Shown in pieces: positions 19,296 to 28,944 of a stretch of 64,000 bases of DNA. Made by a program: the position numbers and the translations under genes. Source of the stretch: Spongiibacteraceae bacterium (GTDB lineage Bacteria; Pseudomonadota; Gammaproteobacteria; Pseudomonadales; Dasaniaceae); the NCBI GenBank assembly GCA_028280715.1, contig JANQLG010000023.1, positions 124,001 to 188,000 of the forward strand, in the 5' to 3' direction. Every line of letters starts with the position of its first letter. Position 1 is the stretch's first letter. The notes below the pieces were generated by a model, which was not told where the DNA came from, searched no databases, and worked only from the letters and a program-made list of their open reading frames with translations.

Positions 19296-19400
19296 ATTCA
19301 CTTTGAGCTGGTTTCTGGTTGAACTGTGATCAGTTTAGTGAGCAAGATCTGAAAAAAGCACTAGACTTGCACTATTCGATTTAGTGTGGAGAAACAAAAT

Positions 19401-19778
19401 ATGAATTTTCCCTCTCGTCAGCGTGGCCTGTCGGCACTATCAATACTGGTTATTATTTTGGTGGCAGTGTTTTTTGGTACCTGTGTAGTGAAATTAACGC
19501 CTGAATACTTGGAATATCAAACTATCAAGAGTTCAGTGGACTCCATGGTTGAAGAAGCCAAAAATACATCAATGACTAAAGCCGAGATGAGAAGTAAACT
19601 GAGTAAAAGCTTTCGGGTGGACATGGTTGAGACAATAAATGTGAAAGACATTTCTATCACAAACAAAGATGGGAAAGTTTTTGTGGATGCCAGTTACGAA
19701 AAGCGTGTACCTTTGATGTTTAATATTGATGTTGTCCTTAAATTTGACCAGTTAAAGTATGAATTCTCTGCTAAGTAA
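19401..19778 (+). CDS. DUF4845 domain small membrane protein
   Basis: A 125-residue protein with one N-terminal membrane helix (LSALSILVIILVAVFFGTCVV) and an extracytoplasmic part. It has the DUF4845 pattern KLTPEYLEYQTIKSSV and a late FDQLKYEFSAK. The family is of unknown function and is commonly found between lepB and rnc in gammaproteobacteria, exactly as here. The ATG at 19401 is favoured because TGGAGAA lies about ten bases before it. Its end overlaps rnc by 20 bases, implying translational coupling. Confidence 0.85.
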   Translation: MNFPSRQRGLSALSILVIILVAVFFGTCVVKLTPEYLEYQTIKSSVDSMVEEAKNTSMTKAEMRSKLSKSFRVDMVETINVKDISITNKDGKVFVDASYEKRVPLMFNIDVVLKFDQLKYEFSAK

Positions 19779-20427
19779 GCTTGGGTATGAATACCAAAAT
19801 GACGAATTGGTAGCTCTAGCTCTTAGTCACCGTAGTGTCGGCGCCAACAATAACGAACGCTTGGAATTTCTGGGCGATTCCATTCTTAATTACATTATTG
19901 CCGAAGCACTTTTTCATCAGTTTCCTCGTGCGAAAGAAGGGCAGTTAAGCCAGATGCGTGCGCAGTTGGTGAAGGGTGCCACTTTGGCCGAGATAGCCCG
20001 AGAGTTTAATTTGGGAGATCACGTCAGGCTTGGCCCAGGGGAGATGAAAAGCGGTGGTCATCGTCGTGAGTCCATCCTTGCTGATGTGGTGGAAGCTTTA
20101 ATCGGTGCCATGTATATAGATGGTGGAATGGATATCACTCGCGAGTGTGTTTTGTCTTGGTATACGGATAGGCTGGAGAAAATTTCTCCACAGGATAAAG
20201 CCAATAAAGATGCCAAATCACAATTACAGGAATACCTGCAGTCTATCAAGTTGCCTCTTCCCACCTATCATTTAATTAACACTACGGGTAGTGATCACCA
20301 GCAGTATTTTGAAGTCGAATGCGAGGTAGCTAATAGTAACGAGAGATTTTTGGGGGCTGGCAGCAATCGTCGATCGGCTGAGCAGGCGGCTGCCAAAGCT
20401 GCCCTGGATGCTTTACAATCCCGTTAA
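19759..20427 (+). CDS. rnc: Ribonuclease III
   Basis: Cleaves double-stranded RNA in rRNA and mRNA processing. The catalytic signature NERLEFLGDSIL is near residue 32, with a second acidic site LADVVEALIGAMYIDGG near 110. The C-terminal double-stranded-RNA-binding domain starts around residue 150 (DAKSQLQEYLQ) and ends RSAEQAAAKAALDAL. At 222 residues it matches the family. The start ATG lies within the end of the DUF4845 gene, and era follows after 24 bases. Confidence 0.98.
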   Translation: MNSLLSKLGYEYQNDELVALALSHRSVGANNNERLEFLGDSILNYIIAEALFHQFPRAKEGQLSQMRAQLVKGATLAEIAREFNLGDHVRLGPGEMKSGGHRRESILADVVEALIGAMYIDGGMDITRECVLSWYTDRLEKISPQDKANKDAKSQLQEYLQSIKLPLPTYHLINTTGSDHQQYFEVECEVANSNERFLGAGSNRRSAEQAAAKAALDALQSR

Positions 20428-20451
20428 TTTTCTAAATTTCCGTGAGAAAAC

Positions 20452-21372
20452 ATGTCAGAACCAACACAGTCTGAGCCAGGACGTTGTGGCTATGTAGCTA
20501 TCGTCGGTCGTCCTAATGTCGGTAAGTCGACTTTGTTAAATCATATTCTTGGCCAAAAAGTCAGCATCACTTCACGTAAACCGCAAACAACGCGTCACCG
20601 TTTACTCGGAATTAAAACGCAGGATAATGTACAAACAATTTTTGTCGATACCCCAGGTTTGCACAAGGGAGAAGAGTCGGAGAAAGCAATTAATCGCTAT
20701 ATGAATCGGGCGGCAAGTTCGGCGATTACCGATGTCGATGTAGTAATTTTCGTGATCGAAAAGGACCGCTGGACTGAAGAGGATCAATGGGTGCTAGAGC
20801 AAATTAAGCGAGCTGATTGTCCGGTCATACTAGCGGTTAATAAGGTTGATCAGGTAAAAGATAAAAATCAATTGCTTCCTTTTTTGCAAAGCTGTGCTGA
20901 AAAAATCAATTTTACCGATATTGTTCCAGTTTCTGCGATACATGGAAATAATCTGGATAAATTAGAGCAGTGTGTTACTCAACATTTACCTGAGAGCATT
21001 CATTTTTTCCCGGAAGATCAAATTACTGATCGCAGTATGCGTTTTATGGCTGCTGAGATGGTGCGAGAGAAAATTATGCGGCAATTGGGGGCAGAAGTGC
21101 CCTATGCCATGACTGTTGAGATAGAAGATTTCAAAGACAGCGGAAAAAGTATTCATATACATGCGCTGATTTTAGTAGAGCGGGAAGGTCAGAAGCGCAT
21201 TGTTATTGGTAATAAGGGAAGTCGGCTGCGCTCGATAGGGCAGGAAGCACGAGAAGATATGGAAAAAATGCTTGAACGAAAAGTAATGCTAAAACTCTGG
21301 GTGAAGGTTAAATCCGGGTGGTCTGATGATGATCGCGCATTACGGAGTTTAGGTTATAACGATTTCGATTAG
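20452..21372 (+). CDS. era: GTPase Era
   Basis: A ribosome-assembly GTPase that binds the 3' end of 16S rRNA. It has 306 residues with all G motifs: [12 protein letters not shown] (G1), KPQTTRH (G2 region), DTPGLH (G3), NKVD (G4). The C-terminal KH domain has [19 protein letters not shown]. The gene lies between rnc and recO in the standard order and probably belongs to the lepB-recO transcription unit. Confidence 0.98.
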   Translation: MSEPTQSEPGRCGYVAIVGRPNVGKSTLLNHILGQKVSITSRKPQTTRHRLLGIKTQDNVQTIFVDTPGLHKGEESEKAINRYMNRAASSAITDVDVVIFVIEKDRWTEEDQWVLEQIKRADCPVILAVNKVDQVKDKNQLLPFLQSCAEKINFTDIVPVSAIHGNNLDKLEQCVTQHLPESIHFFPEDQITDRSMRFMAAEMVREKIMRQLGAEVPYAMTVEIEDFKDSGKSIHIHALILVEREGQKRIVIGNKGSRLRSIGQEAREDMEKMLERKVMLKLWVKVKSGWSDDDRALRSLGYNDFD

Positions 21373-21420
21373 TGTTTATCTATCAGGTAAATACATAATT
21401 GACTGGATATTCACCAAAAT

Positions 21421-22134
21421 ATGCGAATTGATGCCCAGCCAGCTTATGTTTTACATACTCGGGATTTTCGAGACAGCAGCCTGCTGATTGAATTATTAAC
21501 CAGAGATCACGGAAGAGTCAGTGCTGTCGTTAAAGGTGTGAGATCGACCGCAAAATCTGCCAAACAGCGAAGGAGTCTGATGCAACCCTTCGTATTACTA
21601 CAGGTTGGATGGAGTGGTAAAACTGATCTCAAATCGTTGGTGCATTTTGAAAGCAATTCGCCGCCGCATGAATTACAGGGTAAACAGCTTTTCAGCGCTA
21701 TTTATGTGAACGAGTTATTAACGCGTTTATTGCATCATTACGAAAGCAATCCAGCATTATTCGAACGATATCAACGGTTATTGATAGATTTGACTGAGCA
21801 AGCACTGCCACTTGATGTTTTGCTAAGGCGTTTTGAGCTCTGGCTGTTAGAAGACCTGGGATACGGCATTGACTTTGGTAGTGAGTATGAAACTGGCGAT
21901 CCTATTAACGCGAGTCAGCAATATCACTTTGATGTTGAACATGGTTTTATCGCGGCTGCTGATTTTGTCCATCCCCACTCGAAGCAAGCATTGTTTAATG
22001 GTAATGATCTATTAGCCATCGAACAGGGAGAATTTACTGATTCCGCCCGGCGTTGCGCCAAAATGATTTGCAGGCAGGCTCTTGCTATACATCTGGGTGG
22101 GAAACCGTTAAAAAGTCGTGAACTATTTGTCTAG
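21421..22134 (+). CDS. recO: DNA repair protein RecO
   Basis: Helps RecR load RecA on SSB-coated single-stranded DNA in the RecF pathway. It has 237 residues. The N-terminal OB fold begins QPAYVLHTRDFRDSSLLIELLTR and includes RVSAVVKGVR. The helical part has YVNELLTRLLHHYE and the family block ELWLLEDLGYGIDF. It has no zinc-binding Cys cluster, as is usual in gammaproteobacterial RecO. Gene order era-recO is conserved, but pdxJ, the usual next gene, is absent here and cysM follows instead. Confidence 0.96.
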   Translation: MRIDAQPAYVLHTRDFRDSSLLIELLTRDHGRVSAVVKGVRSTAKSAKQRRSLMQPFVLLQVGWSGKTDLKSLVHFESNSPPHELQGKQLFSAIYVNELLTRLLHHYESNPALFERYQRLLIDLTEQALPLDVLLRRFELWLLEDLGYGIDFGSEYETGDPINASQQYHFDVEHGFIAAADFVHPHSKQALFNGNDLLAIEQGEFTDSARRCAKMICRQALAIHLGGKPLKSRELFV

Positions 22135-22340
22135 TGACTTATCTTACTGAAGACTGTCTGATCAAGAGCTATCTGAAAGGCTTTGCGGGCCTTCTGTGAC
22201 AGTGTATGATCGGCCGCTGTTATCGCTTTCAGAATGCTTTTTTATCGTTTTTTAATCAATATGGCAGCTATTTATAAAAGATAAATGCTGCTTAAGCCCT
22301 TCATAGTGATGGGGCTATTTGTGGATCTTTTAGCAGTTTT

Positions 22341-23231
22341 ATGACTTTTCCTACCATTGAAGACTATGTAGGTTCTACCCCCCTGGTTCGTTTGCAACGC
22401 CTTGCAGGAAATACCAGTAACACCATTTTACTGAAGTTAGAAGGTAATAATCCGGCTGGTTCTGTTAAAGATCGACCCGCTGTGAGCATGATTCGGCGTG
22501 CAGAGGCACGTGGTCAAATTAGCCCCGGGGATACCTTGATAGAGGCAACCAGTGGTAACACGGGGATTGCTCTGGCAATGGCGGCAGCCATCAAAGGCTA
22601 TCGCATGGTGTTAATCATGCCGAATCATATGAGTGATGAGCGCAAACTGGCTATGTCAGCCTATGGTGCCGAGCTGATCGAAGTGAGTCAGGAAGCGGGC
22701 ATGGAGGGAGCCAGAGACCTGGCACTTAAGATGCAAAGCGAAGGTCAGGGCATTGTACTGGACCAGTTTGCTAATCAGGATAATCCTCAAGCGCATTACG
22801 AGGGCACAGGCCCTGAAATCTGGCGGCAGACAGAGCAACGCATAACTCATTTCGTCAGTTCCATGGGGACCACAGGAACTATTATGGGGGTGTCTCGTTA
22901 TCTTAAAGAACAGAATCCGAACATAGAGATTGTGGGGTTGCAACCAGCCGATGGGGCCAGTATTCCAGGCATTCGTCGATGGCCGAAGGAATATTTACCA
23001 AAAATCTTTGATGAAACTCGTGTTGACAGGATTATTGATATTGATCAGCAAAGCGCTGAAGAAACCATGAAGTTACTGGCATCCAGGGAAGGTATATTCG
23101 CTGGGGTCTCTTCAGGGGGAGCAGTTTCCGGAGCATTAAAGTTGTCTGAAGAAGTTGAAAACGCAGTCATCGTCGCCATTATTTGTGATCGAGGCGACCG
23201 TTATTTATCCACCGGTGTTTTTAATTCATGA
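22341..23231 (+). CDS. cysM: Cysteine synthase B
   Basis: A PLP enzyme that makes cysteine from O-acetylserine and sulfide or thiosulfate. It has 296 residues. The PLP lysine lies in NPAGSVKDRPA near residue 41. The substrate loop EATSGNTGIALAM and the phosphate-binding glycine loop SSMGTTGTIMG are intact. The short sequence PGIRRWPKEYLP is characteristic of CysM rather than CysK. It stands alone behind a ~206-base leader. The downstream region carries 15-bp tandem repeats before relA. Confidence 0.94.
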   Translation: MTFPTIEDYVGSTPLVRLQRLAGNTSNTILLKLEGNNPAGSVKDRPAVSMIRRAEARGQISPGDTLIEATSGNTGIALAMAAAIKGYRMVLIMPNHMSDERKLAMSAYGAELIEVSQEAGMEGARDLALKMQSEGQGIVLDQFANQDNPQAHYEGTGPEIWRQTEQRITHFVSSMGTTGTIMGVSRYLKEQNPNIEIVGLQPADGASIPGIRRWPKEYLPKIFDETRVDRIIDIDQQSAEETMKLLASREGIFAGVSSGGAVSGALKLSEEVENAVIVAIICDRGDRYLSTGVFNS

Positions 23232-23298
23232 CTTTAATTATATTGGGTTCATGACTGCTATTTAGGTTGTCAGCTATTGCTATGTCAGTAAGAGAAGG

Positions 23299-23379
23299 TT
23301 GGACCAAAATAGTAGGTCCAAAACAGTAGGCCCAAATCAAGCAGGCCCAAATCAAGCAGGCCCAAATCAAGCAGGCCAA
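23299..23379. repeat. Degenerate 15-bp tandem repeat upstream of relA
   Basis: The unit GCAGGCCCAAATCAA occurs exactly at 23341-23355 and 23356-23370. A one-base variant (GTAGG...) is at 23326-23340, a decayed 14-base unit at 23312-23325, and partial units occur before 23312 and after 23370. It is about 75 to 155 bases upstream of the relA start and probably lies in its leader or promoter region. Copy number could vary by slippage. Confidence 0.85.
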
Positions 23380-23455
23380 AGTATGGTGCAAAAAATCCGA
23401 CAGTTGAACAGGGACAGTAACAAAAGGATAAGAATAATAAAATGGCAAAAGTAAG

Positions 23456-25681
23456 ATGGTAAAGGTCCGTGAGGAACACCCGGAAAATGATGACGGGTCG
23501 GTCAATTTAGACCAATGGCTGTCTCGCCTTCCCGTTGATGAAAATACCGATTTAGCGCGCCTGAAAGAAGCTGGTGAGGCCAGCCGTGCTGCTGAGAAGA
23601 GAGCTATAGCGCAGGTCTCTGACAAAGTCTGGTCTTCCTCTATCAGTAGTTTTCGTATTGGCCTGGAAATGGCCGAAATCCTCGCTGAATTACATTTGGA
23701 TCAGGAGACCTTGGTAGCCGCTATTCTTTATCGTGCAGTCAGGGAAGAGAAGTTACCGCTGGAACGAGTTGAACAGCAGTTTGGTGCTGATATCGCCGCC
23801 ATGATTAGTGGCGTGCAGAGGATGGCGGCAATGAGCCGTGTCATTGGTGGTGATGATCCTGTATTGGGTCAGGCAGAAGCGCAGCGTGACAACATAAGGA
23901 AAATGTTAGTTTCTTTGGTGGATGATGTCAGGGTGGCATTGATCAAATTGGCAGAACGTACCTGTGCCATCCGTACCGTAAAAAATGATCCGGCCAGACG
24001 TCATAAAGTCGCTAAAGAAGTTAATGATATTTATGCTCCATTAGCCCATCGATTGGGTATCGGTCATATCAAATGGGAACTGGAAGATTTCGCCTTTCGA
24101 TATCTGCAACCGTTAGCCTATAAAAAAATTGCTAAGTTACTAGATGAAAAACGTTTAGCACGTCAACGTTATATTGACGATGTTATCGATACATTACAAA
24201 AGGTATTAAGTGCGAGCGGTATAGAATCAGATTTGACTGGGCGGGCAAAGCACATCTATAGCATCTGGCGAAAGATGCAACGCAAGGGAATCGGTTTTTC
24301 GCAGGTTTACGATATTCGTGCAGTGCGTATTTTAGTGCCTGAAATGAAAGATTGTTATGCCGCATTGGGATTGGTGCATGGGCTTTGGCGCAATATTCCC
24401 AATGAATTTGATGACTATATTGCTAATCCTAAAGACAATGGTTATCGATCATTGCATACAGCGGTTATTGGCCCCGAAGGTAAAGTGTTAGAGGTGCAGA
24501 TCAGAACTCACACTATGCATGAAGAGGCAGAATTTGGTGTGTGTGCACATTGGCGTTATAAGGGTAGCGATAATCATGGGGGTGGTAGTTACGAGGATAA
24601 AATTGCCTGGTTACGTCAGGTACTCGACTGGCACGAGGAAACCGGTGGTGGAGCCTCGGAGGTGGCCGAACACTTTTCACGAGCACAGGATAGAGTCTAT
24701 GTATTTACCCCGGAAGGGCATGTAGTTAATTTAGCGCAGAATTCTACGCCGTTGGATTTTGCCTACCATATTCATACGGAAGTTGGGCATCGTTGTCGAG
24801 GTGCCAAAGTTAACGGTCGGATAGTACCTTTAACCTATCAATTGCAAACTGGTGAACAAGTACAGATTCTGACAGGCAAGGAAAATGCTCCTCGCCGCGA
24901 CTGGTTACAGCCCTCACTAGGTTTTCTTAAATCAAGTCGTGCCCGTGCAAAAGTTCAACACTGGTTTAAGCAGCAAGCTAGAGAAGATAATGTTGCTGCA
25001 GGCAGAGCGCTGATTGAAAAAGTTTTTAAGCGTCTTGCATTAACAAGTTTGGACTACAAAGCCGTGGCGAAGTACTTCGGTTATCAAGTAGTGGAAGATA
25101 TGTACGCTGCAGTGGGTGCAGGGGATATCGCCACTGCGCAAATTGTCAATGCGGCGCAGAGTTTATTTAATGACTCGCCCGACCCCGTATTACAACCTAG
25201 GGCTTCGAAAGATGACAAGGTCGCCAATGACGATGTCATGGTCAGTGGTGTGGGTAATCTGCTGACACATTTTGCAGGTTGCTGTAAACCAGTACCGGGT
25301 GATGTCATTATCGGATATGTTACTCAAGGTAGAGGTGTCAGTATTCACAGACAGGATTGCCCGAAGGTTCTGCAGTTGCAAAGTGCCGAGCGCGATCGAA
25401 TTATTGAAGTGAGCTGGGGCAACAAACCCCAGGAAACATATCCTGTCGATATTGCTATTAAAGCCTATGATCGCAGTGGTCTTTTGCGCGATATAACAAC
25501 TCTGTTAGCTAATGCCAGGATTAATGTTGTGGCCGTTAACACCCAGTCAGATATACAGACAAACATGGCAACTATGCGTTTAACGCTTGAGATAACCAGC
25601 CTTGAAGCCCTGGGTATTCTGCTGGCTAAAATGACAAGATTACCCAATGTGTTAACAGCGGAGCGGGTACGTGAAGGATAA
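23456..25681 (+). CDS. relA: GTP pyrophosphokinase RelA
   Basis: A ribosome-associated (p)ppGpp synthetase of the stringent response, 741 residues. The N-terminal hydrolase-like domain is degenerate: the segment ILYRAVREEKLPLERVEQQFG lacks the HD pair, as in RelA rather than SpoT. The synthetase domain has VYDIRAVRILV, FDDYIANPKDNGYRSLHTAV and LEVQIRT. A TGS domain (VYVFTPEGHVVNLA), a zinc-finger region with HFAGCCKPVPGD, and a C-terminal ACT domain follow. It begins MVKVREEHP, the usual RelA start, and overlaps mazG by 11 bases. Confidence 0.97.
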   Translation: MVKVREEHPENDDGSVNLDQWLSRLPVDENTDLARLKEAGEASRAAEKRAIAQVSDKVWSSSISSFRIGLEMAEILAELHLDQETLVAAILYRAVREEKLPLERVEQQFGADIAAMISGVQRMAAMSRVIGGDDPVLGQAEAQRDNIRKMLVSLVDDVRVALIKLAERTCAIRTVKNDPARRHKVAKEVNDIYAPLAHRLGIGHIKWELEDFAFRYLQPLAYKKIAKLLDEKRLARQRYIDDVIDTLQKVLSASGIESDLTGRAKHIYSIWRKMQRKGIGFSQVYDIRAVRILVPEMKDCYAALGLVHGLWRNIPNEFDDYIANPKDNGYRSLHTAVIGPEGKVLEVQIRTHTMHEEAEFGVCAHWRYKGSDNHGGGSYEDKIAWLRQVLDWHEETGGGASEVAEHFSRAQDRVYVFTPEGHVVNLAQNSTPLDFAYHIHTEVGHRCRGAKVNGRIVPLTYQLQTGEQVQILTGKENAPRRDWLQPSLGFLKSSRARAKVQHWFKQQAREDNVAAGRALIEKVFKRLALTSLDYKAVAKYFGYQVVEDMYAAVGAGDIATAQIVNAAQSLFNDSPDPVLQPRASKDDKVANDDVMVSGVGNLLTHFAGCCKPVPGDVIIGYVTQGRGVSIHRQDCPKVLQLQSAERDRIIEVSWGNKPQETYPVDIAIKAYDRSGLLRDITTLLANARINVVAVNTQSDIQTNMATMRLTLEITSLEALGILLAKMTRLPNVLTAERVREG

Positions 25682-26501
25682 TTCGACGTCGCCAAAATAC
25701 AATCTACAGGATTTGTTGTATTTAATGGAGCGGCTACGAAATCCGGAAGATGGTTGCCCCTGGGATTGTGAGCAAGACTTTAGTTCCATTGCGCCTCACA
25801 GTATTGAGGAGGTATACGAACTGGTCGACGCTATTGAGCGCAAAGATATAACTCATATCAAGGAAGAGTTGGGTGATGTTTTATTCCAAGTGATTTTTTA
25901 TTCGCAGCTTGGCAAGGAGCGTGAGCAGTTTTCCTTTGATTCCATTGTTAATACGTTGGTGGATAAACTCGTTCGTCGACACCCTCACGTCTTCCCCAAT
26001 GGCGAGTTGAGGGAACGTTTTGGTCAGCAGTCGGTTGAAACAATTCAGGTAAAACAGAATTGGGAATCGATTAAAAAACAGGAAAGAAAACACAAGGAAC
26101 AACATGGTGTGCTTGACGATGTGCCGGTAACACTACCGGCTTTATCCCGCGCAGTTAAATTGCAAAAGCGTGCAGCCGGAGTTGGTTTTGATTGGGAAAA
26201 CATCGCTGACATCCATGACAAAATTGCTGAAGAACTGCAGGAATTGCAACAAGCCATGGATGCCAATGTTAAAGCTGCTATTGCCGAAGAGTTTGGCGAC
26301 CTGTTGTTTGCAGTAGTCAATTTGGGTCGACATTTAAAGCTGGATCCCGAATCTACTTTGCGCGCTGCGAACCGGAAATTCGAAAGACGCTTTAATTACA
26401 TTGAAAAAAATCTCGCTGAACAGGGGCAAACAGCGCAAGCTGCTTCTCTGGAACTTATGGATGCCTTGTGGGATCAAGCCAAAAGGGGAGAAAAACAGTA
26501 A
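25671..26501 (+). CDS. mazG: Nucleoside triphosphate pyrophosphohydrolase MazG
   Basis: Hydrolyses NTPs to NMPs and is proposed to limit (p)ppGpp responses. It has 276 residues with two MazG repeats. The first has DGCPWDCEQDFSSIAPHSIEEVYE and the metal-binding E-x-x-E...E-x-x-D pattern in EELGDVLFQ. The second has FDWENIADIHDKIAEELQEL and EEFGDLLFAVVNLGRHL. It starts with GTG inside the end of relA, so translation is likely coupled. The relA-mazG pairing is conserved. Confidence 0.96.
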   Translation: MKDNSTSPKYNLQDLLYLMERLRNPEDGCPWDCEQDFSSIAPHSIEEVYELVDAIERKDITHIKEELGDVLFQVIFYSQLGKEREQFSFDSIVNTLVDKLVRRHPHVFPNGELRERFGQQSVETIQVKQNWESIKKQERKHKEQHGVLDDVPVTLPALSRAVKLQKRAAGVGFDWENIADIHDKIAEELQELQQAMDANVKAAIAEEFGDLLFAVVNLGRHLKLDPESTLRAANRKFERRFNYIEKNLAEQGQTAQAASLELMDALWDQAKRGEKQ

Positions 26502-26503
26502 GA

Positions 26504-26523
26504 CCCTGATGTCCATATCAGGG
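26504..26523. terminator. Hairpin between convergent mazG and the DUF4126 gene
   Basis: CCCTGAT, a 6-base loop GTCCAT, then ATCAGGG gives a 7-bp stem right after the mazG stop. On the minus strand the stem is followed by GTCTTACTGTTTTTC, a moderate T-run. It may serve the minus-strand gene better than mazG. Confidence 0.5.
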
Positions 26524-26575
26524 GCTCGATGTTGTTTAGAGTTAGATTTTGCAACTTAATTGTACTGGCTTAGTG

Positions 26576-27292
26576 TTACTTTAACTGATCATAGACTTGT
26601 TGATTGATAGCGCCGTCATCTAGTAATTGTTGCAATCGCTTTTCTCTTTTAGACGTTTCAGATTCAACTTTTCCCTTATCCGTAACGTTAAACCCTAACC
26701 ACTCGCGCAATTTGCTAAATACTTTATGAATGCCTCGCCATAACTTGGGTAATAACCAAACAAGTAATGCGATAAACGCAATAGCCATCGCAACAAACAG
26801 CCAGGGATGAGTCAATGCGGCCCATAGTCCTAAAATAACGGCGATATCTTCCAGTATTGAAGCCCCCCAGTTAGAGAAAGGTTCCGGAGATGTATTGATC
26901 ATTACACGTGTGCCGGCTTTGGCTGCATGAGTTGCTCCGGTTAAGGTGCCTCCCAGGATGCCCGCAGTGATCTGTAGTGCGGGAGTAACATCACCGACGG
27001 CAGCTGCAGCGAGCATGGCTCCGGCAGGAATGCGTATAAAGGTATGAATGGCGTCCCAACCCGTATCGACACCTGGTGTTTTATCGGCAAAGAATTCAAT
27101 GGCATACATAATGCCAGCTGCGCTTATTACCAGAGGATCCTGCACGACTTGCAGGCTTTGAGGCAATTCGATGTTACCAGTAGCGCCTCCCAGGCCCAGT
27201 ACCAGGATAGCTGCGTAGAGATTAATACCGCTGGCCCAGGCTATGCCCATGGTCATCGAAATAACGGTTATCAGCTGTTCGTATTCGTTCAT
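26576..27292 (-). CDS. DUF4126 family inner-membrane protein
   Basis: A 238-residue protein with several hydrophobic segments, including GIAWASGINLYAAILVLGL near residue 17 and LFVAMAIAFIALLVWLLPKLW near 165. DUF4126 features are the Gly/Ala-rich GILGGTLTGATHAAKAGTR and PFSNWGASILEDIAVI. The C-terminal tail is cytoplasmic-like and charged and ends LDDGAINQQVYDQL, a short SHOCT-like segment. Function is unknown. It is convergent with mazG and codirectional with the MATE gene further upstream on the minus strand. Confidence 0.82.
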   Translation of the reverse strand: MNEYEQLITVISMTMGIAWASGINLYAAILVLGLGGATGNIELPQSLQVVQDPLVISAAGIMYAIEFFADKTPGVDTGWDAIHTFIRIPAGAMLAAAAVGDVTPALQITAGILGGTLTGATHAAKAGTRVMINTSPEPFSNWGASILEDIAVILGLWAALTHPWLFVAMAIAFIALLVWLLPKLWRGIHKVFSKLREWLGFNVTDKGKVESETSKREKRLQQLLDDGAINQQVYDQLK

Positions 27293-27401
27293 AGAGCCCC
27301 CACAATGTTCAGACTTGTCATTGTTTAGGTTTTATTTGCCAGAATAAGTTTCTAGTGAATAATGTTTAGTTGCTGGATGATTTTTATACAGTTTAGGGTT
27401 G

Positions 27402-28763
27402 TTATGTGTTGGGCGCGGTATGACTCAAGGTGTTAGTGTGTCGAAAGGCCACGATTACGGCGACTACTGCGAATAAAAACCCTCCTACAGCTTGCCCCAC
27501 TAGCACACCGGAAGGGCCGCCTAATTGAGCACCAACCATCACGAAGGGGAGAGTGCCAAGTGTGGCACGGCCGACATTAAACCAAGTGGCATAAATAGGT
27601 TTGCCTAGGTTGTTAAAGCTGGCATTAGCGACAAATTGAGCGCCGTTAAACATAAAGCTGATAGCTATCCAGGTACAAAAAACCTGCATTAACTCTGCTG
27701 CTTCACCGGTTAAGTTGAAGAGGCGGATAATGACATCTTGTAACAAAAACAACATCAGTGAAACGACGGTCACATAAACCGCGTTAAACATCAGGGCGTT
27801 AACAATGGTTTGTTTTACCCGATCATACATTTTGGCGCCGAAGTTTTGGCCAATAATAGGTGCTACGGCGCCGGAAAGAGCAAAAACCAAACCAAAGGCA
27901 ACCGGTGAAATACGATTGATAATGGAAAAGCTAGCGACATAAGCACCACCAAATTTGGCAATAGCGTTGAGCACAATAAAATTGCCAATAGGTGTGAAGA
28001 TATTAGTCAGCATTGCTGGCCCCGCAATAGCAAGAATAGGGCGTAAGTCCTGAGAAAAATTTTGCATACTAAAGTGGGTAGTTAGGTGATGTTTTCGGGT
28101 CACGCCGTAAAGCGCAAGAGACAAAATTCCACACCTGGCCAGCACTGTTGCTATTGCTGCACCCTGGACGCCGAGGTCCAGCCCGAAAATCAGAATCGGG
28201 TCTAATACCGCATTAATGGCCCCGCCAAACAATGTTGTGTACATGGATAATTTGGCATCGCCAGCTGCCCTGATAGCTGCTGATAGCGCCATGCCCGTAG
28301 CGAGGATCGGTAAAGAAGGTAGAACAATGTACAAAAAGTTTGTGCCGATCTCAGTCGCTTCAGGGTCGGCACCTAATAATCGAAATAGAGCGGGTAAGTT
28401 CAAGCTGATTAAAACTGACAGGCTGCCGGTCAAACAAAAACCCAGTACTGCCACATTAATTACATAACGTCGTGCTTGCTCTGGCCGGTCTTGTCCTATG
28501 GAGCGTGATACCAATGCTCCCATAGAGATAGTGATGCCAATGCTCAGTGATACGGTAAAAAAAGATATGCTGGTGGCAAATCCTACACCGGCTAATATTG
28601 CCTCACTGCCCAGCAGGCTGAGAAAGTACATATCCAGCAGGTCGACCAGAAAAATTCCTACCAGGCCGGCAGCGCTGGTCGACGTCATAACAAAAATATG
28701 CCGCAGGATAGGGCCATCAAGGAACTTTGCCTTAATGTCTTTTTTGTCAATCGCTTTATTCAA
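27402..28763 (-). CDS. MATE family multidrug/toxic compound efflux transporter
   Basis: A 453-residue inner-membrane protein with about 12 hydrophobic segments in two homologous halves, typical of MATE antiporters, which export organic cations in exchange for Na+ or H+. Family features are VDLLDMYFLSLLGSEAILAGVGFA near residue 40, GMALSAAIRAAGDAK near 155, and FALSGAVAPIIGQNFGAK near 300. The substrate cannot be read. It has its own ~150-base upstream region, divergent from the small gene at 28945. Confidence 0.92.
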   Translation of the reverse strand: MNKAIDKKDIKAKFLDGPILRHIFVMTSTSAAGLVGIFLVDLLDMYFLSLLGSEAILAGVGFATSISFFTVSLSIGITISMGALVSRSIGQDRPEQARRYVINVAVLGFCLTGSLSVLISLNLPALFRLLGADPEATEIGTNFLYIVLPSLPILATGMALSAAIRAAGDAKLSMYTTLFGGAINAVLDPILIFGLDLGVQGAAIATVLARCGILSLALYGVTRKHHLTTHFSMQNFSQDLRPILAIAGPAMLTNIFTPIGNFIVLNAIAKFGGAYVASFSIINRISPVAFGLVFALSGAVAPIIGQNFGAKMYDRVKQTIVNALMFNAVYVTVVSLMLFLLQDVIIRLFNLTGEAAELMQVFCTWIAISFMFNGAQFVANASFNNLGKPIYATWFNVGRATLGTLPFVMVGAQLGGPSGVLVGQAVGGFLFAVVAVIVAFRHTNTLSHTAPNT

Positions 28764-28944
28764 GATGCGAACTCGTAGGAACTGCTAAATGGATAGATTG
28801 GCTTATCGGCGCCGCGCATCATAGCATGATTTGGTAGTTGTTATATTGATGTGGTTGATTTTTGCTTGCCGGCGTTGAGTCCGGTTTCAATCGTGGTAAG
28901 CTTGATAAATCGTTGATGGGGTGAGACTGCAAAAGGGTTATTTA

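Noticed and set aside
23221-23625. Minus-strand frame with repeated Leu-Ile-Trp-Ala-Cys units
   Set aside because: It is the reverse reading of the 15-bp tandem repeat and runs over the start of relA.
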